A DNA stretch of 21,309 bases, from IMG/VR virus record IMGVR_UViG_3300042446_001866, positions 1 to 21,309 of that record. One strand, written 5' to 3'. Numbering within the stretch: the stretch's first letter is position 1; each line of letters begins with the position of its first letter. This DNA comes from a virus. A model generated the notes under the pieces. The model had not been told where the DNA came from, did no database searches, and was given only the letters and a program-made list of their open reading frames with translations. This document shows positions 11,092 to 19,085 of this stretch, piece after piece. The position numbers and the translations under genes are program-made.

Positions 11092-12334
11092 AGTCTTTAT
11101 GCCCGAAAAACTTGTGCCAGTTGCGCAAAATGTCCTATCAGAAATTTACAGCAAAGTAATACTTTACGGCGGCCGTGGTTCTGGTAAATCCCAAGCCTTG
11201 GCCGCTTATGGCGTTATGGAAAGTTACAAAAATGACGGGGTGATATTGTGCGCGCGCGAGATTCAAAAGAGCATCAACGATTCAATCTATGCCAGCATCG
11301 TGAGCGCAATTGAACATATGGGCTTGTTGGCAGACTTTTACATCACAAAAACGACAATCACAAACCTACAAACGGGGGCGGTGTTTTTGTTCAGTGGACT
11401 TAAAACTAACATCACCGCGATCAAGTCGATTAACAAGTTGCGCGTTGCGCTTGTGGACGAGGCGGAGAACGTGAGCGAAAACTCATGGAATATTTTAATG
11501 CCAACCTTGCGTTATTTAGACACGCGCGTTTATATTGTATTTAATCCGAGATTTGAGAAAGACCCGACTTATAAAATGTTCGTGAAAGACGCGGATTCTG
11601 ATACGTTGTGCATTAAAATTAACTACAATGACAACGTGATGTTTCCAGCGTCTCTTGAAAAACAAAGGTTGGCCATGTACGCAAAGTCAGAGCGAACAGG
11701 TGATTTTAATTTGTACAATTGGGTGTGGAACGGCGACTTCATGAAAGTAGCCAACGCGGCAATCCTCGGTAACCTGTTACAAGTGGAGCATTTTGAAGTT
11801 GACGATAGCTTTGGACGGCCTTACATTGGGATAGACTGGGGTTTTTCTATTGACCCAAACGTCGTTGTCGAGTGTTACGTGAAAGGGCGCAACCTTTACG
11901 TTAACCGCGTGGGCATGGCGCATAAGTTACCGCTAAACCGCACGGCGGCATGGCTAAAAGACCAAGTGCCACTGGTAGAGAGTTGGCCGTCATGGGCGGA
12001 TTGTGCGCGGCCTGAAACTGTTAACCAAATGAATTTGGACGGGCTTACTAAAGTAAAATCTTGCACCAAAACAAAGATAAACGACGGCGTGGCCGTGTTA
12101 CAATCTTTCGACAAAATCATCATCAACACCACCGCTGGCAAAACTCGTGACGTTCAAGAAATGGCAGTGAGTGAGTTGGCTGGATACAGCTACAAAACGT
12201 TAAACAAGGATACGCCGCAAGAGGTGGTTACGCCTGACATTGTTGACGCATCAAACAACGTGGCGGACGCGATTCGTTACGCGTTGCAAGACTTGATTAT
12301 TAAAGAAATCAAACAACCTTTTTTCATAGGATAA
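11084..12334 (+). CDS. Terminase large subunit (PBSX-type)
   Basis: This 416-aa packaging motor has the ATPase half with Walker A GGRGSGKS (29-36), Walker B VALVDEAE (121-128) and a coupling motif near FNPR (153-156). The nuclease half starts at YIGIDWG (247-253), where Asp251 is the likely first metal ligand. Length and motifs match the PBSX/Terminase_3 family. It cleaves concatemeric DNA and translocates it through the portal. The portal gene follows after 4 bp. Confidence 0.92.
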   Translation: MTKVFMPEKLVPVAQNVLSEIYSKVILYGGRGSGKSQALAAYGVMESYKNDGVILCAREIQKSINDSIYASIVSAIEHMGLLADFYITKTTITNLQTGAVFLFSGLKTNITAIKSINKLRVALVDEAENVSENSWNILMPTLRYLDTRVYIVFNPRFEKDPTYKMFVKDADSDTLCIKINYNDNVMFPASLEKQRLAMYAKSERTGDFNLYNWVWNGDFMKVANAAILGNLLQVEHFEVDDSFGRPYIGIDWGFSIDPNVVVECYVKGRNLYVNRVGMAHKLPLNRTAAWLKDQVPLVESWPSWADCARPETVNQMNLDGLTKVKSCTKTKINDGVAVLQSFDKIIINTTAGKTRDVQEMAVSELAGYSYKTLNKDTPQEVVTPDIVDASNNVADAIRYALQDLIIKEIKQPFFIG

Positions 12335-12338
12335 GACA

Positions 12339-13523
12339 ATGAATTTTTGGCAAAAGCTTTTTGGCCGCAACAAGACGGGCTTGCAGTCGACAGAATTTAC
12401 ATTTACACCAGTAGAGGTGAGCGCATTAAACAAGCGCCAGATAGGGTGTAGCGTGGCCACGTCAAGTGTGGATAAGCTATCAAAAGCTATCGCGTCAACG
12501 GTGCCAATCGCAGTCACAAAAGACAAAACGCTGGATAACGTGAAAAGCTTGGCTTTGCTTAATAATTTTTCGTTTAGATACGAAATCATGCAGCGTATTA
12601 ATGACGATTTGCACTGGGGCGGTCGCTCGTTTGTCATACTTGTTGGAAACGTGAAAGGCGTTCCTTCTAAAATCGTTCACATTGACGCAAGCAAAGTATC
12701 GTTCTTGAATGATGAGAATGATGAAATAAGTCAAGTCATGATCAACCGACACGCTTACGCGGGCACGTTTACGCGAGCGCCTGATACCGACAAAAAGAGA
12801 GCAGGCCGATTTATATCAAGCGACGATATAAAAGAAGTGGTTGTGATTGAAACGATTGACTGCTTGCCAATTCTTAAGGCCGTTGAGAATGAAATAACTG
12901 TGCTTAGCCAGTCAATTCAGCGAAACGGGGCGTTAGTCCAAAACGGTGGGCGATTAAGCATGTTAATCAGTTACAAAGATTCAGTGGACGCAGAAGAAAT
13001 GTCACGGCGCTCAACAGCTATCAATCAAGCCGTAAGAGGCAAAGGGTACGGCGGAATATTGGCCACGGGTGACGCAGATATAACAGAATTTGGACTGCGC
13101 CCACGCGATATGGATTTTGAAGTGTTGGCCACGGAATGTAGAAAGAATATTTACAGCGCCATTGGTATACCGTTGGCTTTGGTAGATGGCGCAAGCGCAA
13201 CATTTAGCAACGTTGCGTCAAGTCAAGCCACGTTCTATCTTGAAACAGTCATACCTGCGGCCAACTACATTTACAGCAAGATTGGCGCGGTATTGGCCGT
13301 AAGAGAAGGCCTTGTGTTTGATTTGATTGTGGACAGCGCAAGCATTGATTCAATCAAAATGAAACAATTTGAGACAGCCAAAGTCATGACTGAATCAAAA
13401 TCGGTAACAGTAAACGAGATAAGACGCGAACTAGGCTTTGATGAGATGGAGGGAGACGGCTACAATGAGGTTCTTGTTGAGGCGCGGTTGGTGCCAGCAG
13501 ATGCGCTGGGGGTGGTTAAATGA
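12339..13523 (+). CDS. Portal protein (HK97-type)
   Basis: The 394-aa protein has the features of phage portal proteins: an N-terminal MNFWQKLFGR start, a Gly/Asn-rich core (DDLHWGGRSFVILVGN), the segment ILKAVENEITVLSQSIQRNG, and the late motif RKNIYSAIGIPLALVDGASA. The region after it (TFYLETVIPAANYIYSKI) forms the stem and wing helices. The C-terminus (VNEIRRELGFDEMEGDGYNE) is a standard portal ending. It forms the dodecameric ring at the capsid vertex. It overlaps the next gene by 4 bp. Confidence 0.88.
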   Translation: MNFWQKLFGRNKTGLQSTEFTFTPVEVSALNKRQIGCSVATSSVDKLSKAIASTVPIAVTKDKTLDNVKSLALLNNFSFRYEIMQRINDDLHWGGRSFVILVGNVKGVPSKIVHIDASKVSFLNDENDEISQVMINRHAYAGTFTRAPDTDKKRAGRFISSDDIKEVVVIETIDCLPILKAVENEITVLSQSIQRNGALVQNGGRLSMLISYKDSVDAEEMSRRSTAINQAVRGKGYGGILATGDADITEFGLRPRDMDFEVLATECRKNIYSAIGIPLALVDGASATFSNVASSQATFYLETVIPAANYIYSKIGAVLAVREGLVFDLIVDSASIDSIKMKQFETAKVMTESKSVTVNEIRRELGFDEMEGDGYNEVLVEARLVPADALGVVK

Positions 13524-14209
13524 CGCTCGAAGAAGAAGCCAAACAGCGTGACGGCTTAGAAGAAGAAGCGGCGGCGGCGGTTATTTTGGCGTTGCTTTTG
13601 ATTGATAAGCAACTGGCCGCAACACTCGGGCAGACTGTCACGCAAGCGCAAGTGGTTAAAGCGCAAGAGTACTTGTTGGCCGCGAGACTGATTGGCTGGG
13701 AATGGGTTAAAAGCAACGCTTACGATGCAAAGGTTGGCCAAACTGTTTTTGATTCGAACGATGCGGCCACATGGGCGGCGGATAACGTGGCATACATGGC
13801 CGAAGGCAGTAGAAAAATAATAGAAGATGCGCTTGAAGGATTAGACGGAAAAACAAGCGATGCGGAAAAGAAAAAAATAGCCGAATCAGTGCTAAAATCA
13901 AGGCAAGACAATCGGGTCACAGCTTACGCTGACGATGCGGTCAATGGAGCGGTTGAATTGGGCAAGTACCTTGTTGTGGGCAGTTTTTTTTTAGCTAACA
14001 ATGAAAAAATAAATAAGACTTGGTATAACGTTGGCGACAACAAAGTGCGCCAAACTCACATTAAAGCTGACGGCCAAACTGTTGGTTTTTTAGAAAAATT
14101 CAAGGTTGGAGGTTACGAGATGCGGTTCCCTCGTGATAACATTGCGCCAGCCAAAGAGACGGCACGGTGCCGATGCTCGGCTGTTTACTCAAAGAAATGG
14201 AGCAAGTGA
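13520..14209 (+). CDS. Phage head morphogenesis protein (Mu F-like minor capsid)
   Basis: The 229-aa protein has a long, alanine- and charge-rich N-terminus (EEEAAAAVILALLLIDKQLA), a central helical part, and the conserved C-terminal SPP1 gp7/Mu F-type domain. That domain includes TWYNVGDNKVRQTHIKADGQ, FKVGGYEMRFPRDNIAPAKE and the final ARCRCSAVY. The cysteine pair CRC is typical. It works with the portal in head assembly. Its TGA overlaps the next ATG. Confidence 0.85.
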   Translation: MTLEEEAKQRDGLEEEAAAAVILALLLIDKQLAATLGQTVTQAQVVKAQEYLLAARLIGWEWVKSNAYDAKVGQTVFDSNDAATWAADNVAYMAEGSRKIIEDALEGLDGKTSDAEKKKIAESVLKSRQDNRVTAYADDAVNGAVELGKYLVVGSFFLANNEKINKTWYNVGDNKVRQTHIKADGQTVGFLEKFKVGGYEMRFPRDNIAPAKETARCRCSAVYSKKWSK

Positions 14210-15165
14210 TGGACGCAAAAGACATCAAAATAAACAATACTGAAGCGCTGGGAAACTTTCAAAGCGCTGACAATATGGAACGGTACGTCCAACAAATCGC
14301 GCAAAGCCTAACCGAAATCATAAACAATGGCGGTGGTGGTGGTGGTGGCGGGAGAAACGTTCAGGTTGGCGCAACGACAACGTTGCCAGCAGGCGCAAAT
14401 GCAACGGTGTCAGAAAGCCCACTATCGACTGAAAACACTTTGATTTTAGACTTTGGCATACCGCAAGGCATTCAAGGTATAAATGGCGATAAAGGCGACA
14501 CTGGCGCGACGGGTGCTGCTGGAGCGAACGCGGCCAATCCTATTTTTACAATAGGAACGGTAACGTTAGGCGCAACAGCAAGCGTGACGTTGACTGGCAC
14601 CTACCCAAATTTAACCTTAAATTTTGTTTTGGTTAAAGGCGACAAGGGCGATACTGGGGCGGCGGGCGAACCAACACCTCTGACGGCGGCACAGTTGACA
14701 GAGTTTGGCCACGGTCATTCTCGCTACGAGTGGACAGGGTCGCAAAACATAGCCAACAACACCACGTTGAATTTTGCAAGCCTCACTGGTTTTGCAAAAA
14801 ACAACACGGTTGGCGACACCATAAATTTTACGTTGACTGGCGGTGTATTTAAAACTCCAGCCTACGCAAAAAAAATCAATTTTACGGCCACTATTTCTTT
14901 GACTGGTACAATTGGCGGAAGCCCTGGCACACCGCGTGAGTTTCCAATTGAGCTTAGACGCGCCGACGGCGTAACTTTGCTTAGACGGCAAGCGGTTGTT
15001 AAAGTGGCAGACAACGATTTAGCAAGCCGCAACGTCGGGTTTTTGTCATTCGTAAACGGCGCGACCGACCCGTTCGTTGTCGATGGCTTTACATATTTTT
15101 TAAACAATAACAGTAGCCAATCAATTACACTAACAAATGTTCGTATTGATTTTTTTAAACAATAA
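14209..15165 (+). CDS. Collagen-like head fibre protein candidate
   Basis: The start at 14209 (GGAG 8 nt upstream, TGATG overlap with the previous stop) is preferred over an ATG 42 bp earlier; that gives 318 aa. Residues 1-40 are a helical anchor region, 41-48 are eight glycines encoded by GGT/GGC/GGG codons, and two beta-rich modules follow. Each module ends in a short collagen-like stretch: QGIQGINGDKGDTGATGAAG (about 85-105) and GDKGDTGAAGEP (about 144-155). The C-terminal ~150 residues look like a beta-structured trimerising head or receptor-binding domain. Its position between morphogenesis and protease genes points to a head-decoration fibre rather than a tail fibre. The exact role is inferred. 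Confidence 0.65.
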   Translation: MDAKDIKINNTEALGNFQSADNMERYVQQIAQSLTEIINNGGGGGGGGRNVQVGATTTLPAGANATVSESPLSTENTLILDFGIPQGIQGINGDKGDTGATGAAGANAANPIFTIGTVTLGATASVTLTGTYPNLTLNFVLVKGDKGDTGAAGEPTPLTAAQLTEFGHGHSRYEWTGSQNIANNTTLNFASLTGFAKNNTVGDTINFTLTGGVFKTPAYAKKINFTATISLTGTIGGSPGTPREFPIELRRADGVTLLRRQAVVKVADNDLASRNVGFLSFVNGATDPFVVDGFTYFLNNNSSQSITLTNVRIDFFKQ

Positions 15166-15174
15166 GGAGGCGGT

Positions 15175-15855
15175 ATGGATAAGATAACAAAATCTTTTGA
15201 CATTACTGTAAAAGATGGCGGCTCATCATTTGAATGGGAGGGCTATGCCAGCCAATACGGCAACATTGATTCTGCTGGTGACGTGATTGAAGCTGGCGCA
15301 TTCAGCGAGCAGGTTGGAAAGACGGTTGAAGCGTTTTTTGAGCATCAGGATTCAGTCGGTAAAATCCAATTGCTAAAAGAAGACGCGCACGGCCTTGTTG
15401 TTCGCGGTAAGTTGTTTGATGATGCGATTTTAGACGGCACCAAAAACGCACAGCTAAATAAACGTATGCGCGAGCTGATGAAGTCGGACGACGGCTTTGG
15501 GGCGGTTAGCTACTCGATGAGCGTGGGGTTTTACGTGAAACAATCAAGAGTTGGCAAACAAGACGGGCAAAGCGTGCGATTCATTGAAAAAGGTGATTTG
15601 GTAGAGGTTTCTCTTGTTAAACGGCCAGCCAACACAGGCGCGGTTATAACAAGCACAAAAGGCTTTGATTGCATTGACTTTAGTAACAAAGTCGATATAA
15701 TTAAAGGGCTTGCAGAGATTGGCTTAAGCGGTAATCAATTAAGCCAGCTTGAAGGCTTTTTAGCTAAAAATGAAAGTGATTTAAAAGAAGCAAAGGCTTT
15801 GATTGCATTGCAGCAAAGCATTATTAACTTAATCAAAGGAGGCTTAAATGTCTGA
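15175..15855 (+). CDS. HK97-type prohead protease (S78)
   Basis: The 226-aa protein has the prohead-protease layout: SFEWEGYASQYGNIDSAGDVI (18-38), the catalytic His57 in FFEHQDSVGKI, the serine in VSYSMSVGF (Ser114 the likely nucleophile) and Glu144 in GDLVEVSLVKRPAN. The ~60 residues after 165 are a C-terminal tail probably removed by self-cleavage. It processes the capsid scaffold during maturation. GGAGG lies just before the start. Its 3' end overlaps the capsid gene by 8 bp. Confidence 0.9.
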   Translation: MDKITKSFDITVKDGGSSFEWEGYASQYGNIDSAGDVIEAGAFSEQVGKTVEAFFEHQDSVGKIQLLKEDAHGLVVRGKLFDDAILDGTKNAQLNKRMRELMKSDDGFGAVSYSMSVGFYVKQSRVGKQDGQSVRFIEKGDLVEVSLVKRPANTGAVITSTKGFDCIDFSNKVDIIKGLAEIGLSGNQLSQLEGFLAKNESDLKEAKALIALQQSIINLIKGGLNV

Positions 15856-17041
15856 TATCAATAACGATTTAATCAATAAACTAACGGAAGTGGTTCAAAA
15901 GGCCGCTGAAGTTAGCCAAAGCCAAGGCGCTGAAACAAAAGCGCTTGTTACGAACGAACTCTCGGCCATTTTAAAGAGCCAAGACGCGCATGCCAAAGAA
16001 CTGGCGGCGCTTAAGGAATCAAACGAGCATTTAGAATCCCTTTTTGCCAAGAACGGCGCTGTAAATACGGCCGCCACCCTAGACAAAAAAGCGTTTTTTA
16101 AGCACGTTGACTCTCTGTTAGCCAAAGCTGACAAAAACGTTAACCTTGACATCGGCGAACTTGTATCTAAAACGCAGTCGGCCAGCGACAGCCACATGGG
16201 CGGTGCATTTTTGCCACAGGCCAACGCGAACGGCATTTTTGCAACTTACATGAAAGACTTCTCGCCTATCATGAATGAGTGCAATATCGTTACACTTGCG
16301 CGTGGTTCAAACGGTTCTAAATTTGCATTAAAAGAGGTGAAATTTGGCGCAAAATTTGCGGGCGAAAAAGAGGCTGGAGGTAAAACAGAAGTAAATACCC
16401 GTTCGATTGACATCAACGTTAATCGCATCACCACAGAAAACCAAACGACAATTGAGCTTTTGTTGGGTCAAAACCTAATCACTGAGCAGAGCTTGATTGC
16501 TGATTTGTATTCTGACTTGTCTTATGAGGCGCAATATCAAATCTTGCGCGGTGATGGAATTGGCAAGCCAGCTGGCTTATTGAACGAGAAGTTTTTAAGC
16601 GATACAGCGTGGGTGTCACAAGGTCAAACTGGTATTGCAAGTTCAGTTACTTGGACTGACTTAATCAATGTTAAGCGCCAGTTCGGTTATTCAAAATATC
16701 GCAACGGCGGCAAATATTACTTGTCTTATGACGTTTTAGCTGACTTATTGACGCAAGTTGATAATGAAGGCCGACCATTGTATAACGCTACGACTGACAC
16801 AATCATGGGCTCCAAATACGTCATTCTTGATGAAATGGACTCGTTGTTGTCACCAACTACTTTACCCGTGCTTTACGGTGACATGAAACGCGCGTATACC
16901 GTGGTTGTTGGAGCAGAATTGCCAGTATCAGTCGATACATTTACACAAGCGAACCGTGGCCTTGTTAACATGGTCGCGCACTTGATGGTTGGCGGCCATA
17001 CCGTTGACCAAGAAGCCATTCGCGCAATTAAAGGAGCTTGA
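15848..17041 (+). CDS. Major capsid protein (HK97 fold)
   Basis: The 397-aa protein starts with a helical, coiled-coil scaffold (delta-like) domain to about residue 115, removed by the protease. The capsid core begins near SHMGGAFLPQANANGIFATY, includes SFGxK-like beta segments, and has RGDGIGKPAGLLNEKFL (about 235-251) and YYLSYDVLADLLTQVDNEGR (about 295-314), all usual for HK97-type capsid proteins. It ends DQEAIRAIKGA. It is preceded by GGAGG, and a terminator-like hairpin lies beyond the next gene. Confidence 0.92.
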   Translation: MSDINNDLINKLTEVVQKAAEVSQSQGAETKALVTNELSAILKSQDAHAKELAALKESNEHLESLFAKNGAVNTAATLDKKAFFKHVDSLLAKADKNVNLDIGELVSKTQSASDSHMGGAFLPQANANGIFATYMKDFSPIMNECNIVTLARGSNGSKFALKEVKFGAKFAGEKEAGGKTEVNTRSIDINVNRITTENQTTIELLLGQNLITEQSLIADLYSDLSYEAQYQILRGDGIGKPAGLLNEKFLSDTAWVSQGQTGIASSVTWTDLINVKRQFGYSKYRNGGKYYLSYDVLADLLTQVDNEGRPLYNATTDTIMGSKYVILDEMDSLLSPTTLPVLYGDMKRAYTVVVGAELPVSVDTFTQANRGLVNMVAHLMVGGHTVDQEAIRAIKGA

Positions 17042-17042
17042 T

Positions 17043-17414
17043 ATGATTAAGAAAAACTTATGTAACCAGTTAAAAGCAACGTTTGTCGCCAAAGCAACGC
17101 CCCACGCGTTTGACGTAAACGAAACACTAGACGCGTTTTTAAATTTTAACGCCGTGACCGCCTTGACGGCGGTTACCGTCAGTGAAAAAAAAGGCGCTGG
17201 CGTTGCAACGGTCGTGCCAGTTGAGCGCTTAGTGTTTAACCCAGCCGACATTAAAGCTGGCCGCGTCGTTGTTAATTCTTTGCTGAATAACTTTACAGTA
17301 ACAATCGGTTCTTGCGTAAATGTTGGTTATTACACCAGCGCACAGCATGACCAAATCCAAGCAAGCGAGGATTTCACCTTGTTTGTTGACGGTTATCGTG
17401 ATTACAACCATTAA
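17043..17414 (+). CDS. Head protein after the capsid gene, function uncertain
   Basis: The start at 17043 follows AAAGGAG and lies right after the capsid stop; an in-frame ATG at 16989 falls inside the capsid gene. The 123-aa product is beta-rich, with VNETLDAFLNFNAVTALTAV and ADIKAGRVVVNSLLNNFTVT. No family is recognised, but a small protein here is often a head decoration or stabilising protein. It is followed by a hairpin and a short gap before the next gene. Confidence 0.55.
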   Translation: MIKKNLCNQLKATFVAKATPHAFDVNETLDAFLNFNAVTALTAVTVSEKKGAGVATVVPVERLVFNPADIKAGRVVVNSLLNNFTVTIGSCVNVGYYTSAQHDQIQASEDFTLFVDGYRDYNH

Positions 17415-17424
17415 CACTTAACAA

Positions 17425-17454
17425 AAACAGGCTGGCCGCAAGGTTGGCCTGTTT
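17425..17454. terminator. Hairpin with GCAA tetraloop between head genes
   Basis: Bases 17425-17437 pair with 17442-17454, 13 pairs including three G.U, around a GCAA (GNRA) tetraloop. The plus-strand tail after it (GATTGG) is a weak T-tract, while the minus strand has TTTTTGTT, a better terminator tail. It may attenuate transcription past the capsid gene or stabilise the mRNA end. Confidence 0.55.
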
Positions 17455-17467
17455 GATTGGGGCTAAA

Positions 17468-17647
17468 ATGAAATACAAAGTACTAAAATCGCATAACGCG
17501 AAGGTTGACGGCAAAATTGTTTGGCGCCAAGTCGGTGACATTTTTGAAGCTGAAAAAATCAACACCATTTTAATCAATTTAAAAGCGGTCGAGTTGGTTA
17601 CGGAAGCGTCAGAGGTTGCGCCAACCAAACCCAAAAAAGGGGGATAA
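17468..17647 (+). CDS. Small phage protein, 59 aa
   Basis: The start at 17468 follows GGGGC; a start at 17444 would begin inside the preceding hairpin. The product has a beta-type pattern (MKYKVLKSHNAKVDGKIVWR, then QVGDIFEAEKINTILINLKA) and a basic tail (TKPKKGG). Proteins of this size and pattern occur between capsid and connector genes in many phages; function is unknown. The connector gene follows after 1 bp. Confidence 0.6.
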   Translation: MKYKVLKSHNAKVDGKIVWRQVGDIFEAEKINTILINLKAVELVTEASEVAPTKPKKGG

Positions 17648-17648
17648 A

Positions 17649-18308
17649 ATGGCGCATCGTTTAAAAAGAGAAGGCGCTCACGATCATGATTACACGGCGC
17701 TCATTTTGCCGCTTGTTAAAGCCAAGTTGCGCATTTTGAGTACAAATGATGACGTGTACTTGACCAGCATCATCAAAACGTCAATTGCATTGTGTGAAAA
17801 ATGGAGCAACACTGTAATCGCTGGCCGTTCTTTCGTGTATGAATATTCGGCAATACAGCCTTCAGAAATAAACCACGAGAACATGGTTCTGCCAATCACA
17901 AAAACGCCAGTTGCCGAGGATTTCTCGGTATGTTCACTTAAGCTTAAAGACGGCGACGATTACGTTGTGACTGGTCGTTTAGAACGCTTGCAACAATTCG
18001 CTGAATACGTGTTGAGCAATGTTGAGCTTATTGATGCGAATGACGTGGCGGATTCAATTTATCCCGTCACGCTAGAGTACAAGGCAGGTTATTATTATGA
18101 CGCTGGAATTGAAGCGTGGACAGCGCCAATCTTAATCCAGCATGCGGTTGTCGATATGGCGGTTTATATGTATGAGAACCCGACAGACTGCGGCGCTTGC
18201 GGTTGTGGAAACGGGCAGAAAAGCTATGGCATAACCCTGCCGTCAAACGTGTCAAGCGCCATGGCGGCGTACAAAGTCGAGGTGTACAATGGCTCGATGT
18301 ACTTTTAA
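17649..18308 (+). CDS. Head-tail connector (gp6-like)
   Basis: The start at 17649 is chosen for the GGGGG ribosome site; an ATG 33 bp upstream is inside the previous gene. The 219-aa protein has an N-terminal helical part (LPLVKAKLRILSTNDDVYLT, then IIKTSIALCEKWSNT) and a C-terminal helical region with IQHAVVDMAVYMYENP, as in gp6-like connector adaptors. It has a CGACGCG cluster at about 189-195, unusual for the family and possibly metal-binding or redox-sensitive. It overlaps the next gene by 20 bp. Confidence 0.7.
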   Translation: MAHRLKREGAHDHDYTALILPLVKAKLRILSTNDDVYLTSIIKTSIALCEKWSNTVIAGRSFVYEYSAIQPSEINHENMVLPITKTPVAEDFSVCSLKLKDGDDYVVTGRLERLQQFAEYVLSNVELIDANDVADSIYPVTLEYKAGYYYDAGIEAWTAPILIQHAVVDMAVYMYENPTDCGACGCGNGQKSYGITLPSNVSSAMAAYKVEVYNGSMYF

Positions 18309-18693
18309 AGCAATAAAAAGAGAGAAGCTTTGCTTGGCCGATTTAAAGTTTATGGCTATGATTAAAGAGCGAATAATCACGCCAACGCACCCCGATATGG
18401 TTGGCATTAAGCCTGTTTATAATGCCGAGACTGTGCTTGAAACAGTGTATTGCTCCTTAGAGGCAAAGAAGCCAAGCTTAAATGCTGGCGACACGGTGAC
18501 AGCCGATGCAATCACGCACTTAATCCACTTCAAACGCAACTATATATCTGTTTCAATTGACATAAAGAAGCATTTAGTAGAGGTAAATGGCGATAATTAC
18601 AGGGTTTTTGGCGTGTTTGATGATGCTAATAATGATTTTCTGACCTTGCATTGTGGATTTGTTGGCAAGAAAGAAATAGGGGCGAACCAATGA
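18289..18693 (+). CDS. Head-tail adaptor / head-closure protein
   Basis: The 134-aa product has the head-closure protein pattern: CLADLKFMAMIKERIITPTH, a mid-segment with ETVYCSLEAKKPSLN, and ISVSIDIKKHLVEVNGDNYR near the C-terminus. GAGGTG lies before the start. It would close the capsid exit below the connector. Its stop overlaps the next start by ATGA. Identification rests on pattern and place in the neck cluster. Confidence 0.65.
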   Translation: MARCTFKAIKREKLCLADLKFMAMIKERIITPTHPDMVGIKPVYNAETVLETVYCSLEAKKPSLNAGDTVTADAITHLIHFKRNYISVSIDIKKHLVEVNGDNYRVFGVFDDANNDFLTLHCGFVGKKEIGANQ

Positions 18694-19085
18694 TAAAAAT
18701 CACACAATCAAAAAATAGCCTTGCCTCCGAACAGGTTGGCCGCATGATAAAAGCCGCCCACACCAACCACGGCAAGCACCTTGTCAATACAATAAAGCGT
18801 GACCTTACGACTGGCTCCCGTTCTGGGCGAATTTACCGCATCAATGGCCAAGACCACCAAGCGTCCGCCGCTGGTGAAGCGCCTGCTAAAATCACAGGCA
18901 CGTTGGCCGCAAGTGTGCACAGCATGCTAAACCAGCGAGCTTTAATAATTGGCGAAGGTGCAAGTTATGCGCGGTATTTAGAGCTTGGGACGCGTAAAAT
19001 GGCGGCACGGCCTCACATTTTGCCAGCAATTGAAAAGAGTTGGCCACACCTCGAGAAACAATACAGAAAGGTTGGCTTTAAATGA
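18690..19085 (+). CDS. HK97 gp10-like neck/tail-completion protein
   Basis: Starting at the ATGA overlap (18690), the 131-aa product has the gp10 signature: GRIYRINGQDHQASAAGEAP, TGTLAASVHSML, ASYARYLELGTRKMAARPHI and LPAIEKSW. These match the HK97 gp10 / tail-completion family. It joins head and tail. It overlaps the next gene by 4 bp. Confidence 0.85.
   Translation: MIKITQSKNSLASEQVGRMIKAAHTNHGKHLVNTIKRDLTTGSRSGRIYRINGQDHQASAAGEAPAKITGTLAASVHSMLNQRALIIGEGASYARYLELGTRKMAARPHILPAIEKSWPHLEKQYRKVGFK

Noticed and set aside
12251-12752. Minus-strand ORFs opposite the portal gene (and similar ones opposite other structural genes)
   Set aside because: They are antisense shadows of well-identified genes, with no start signals or recognisable domains.
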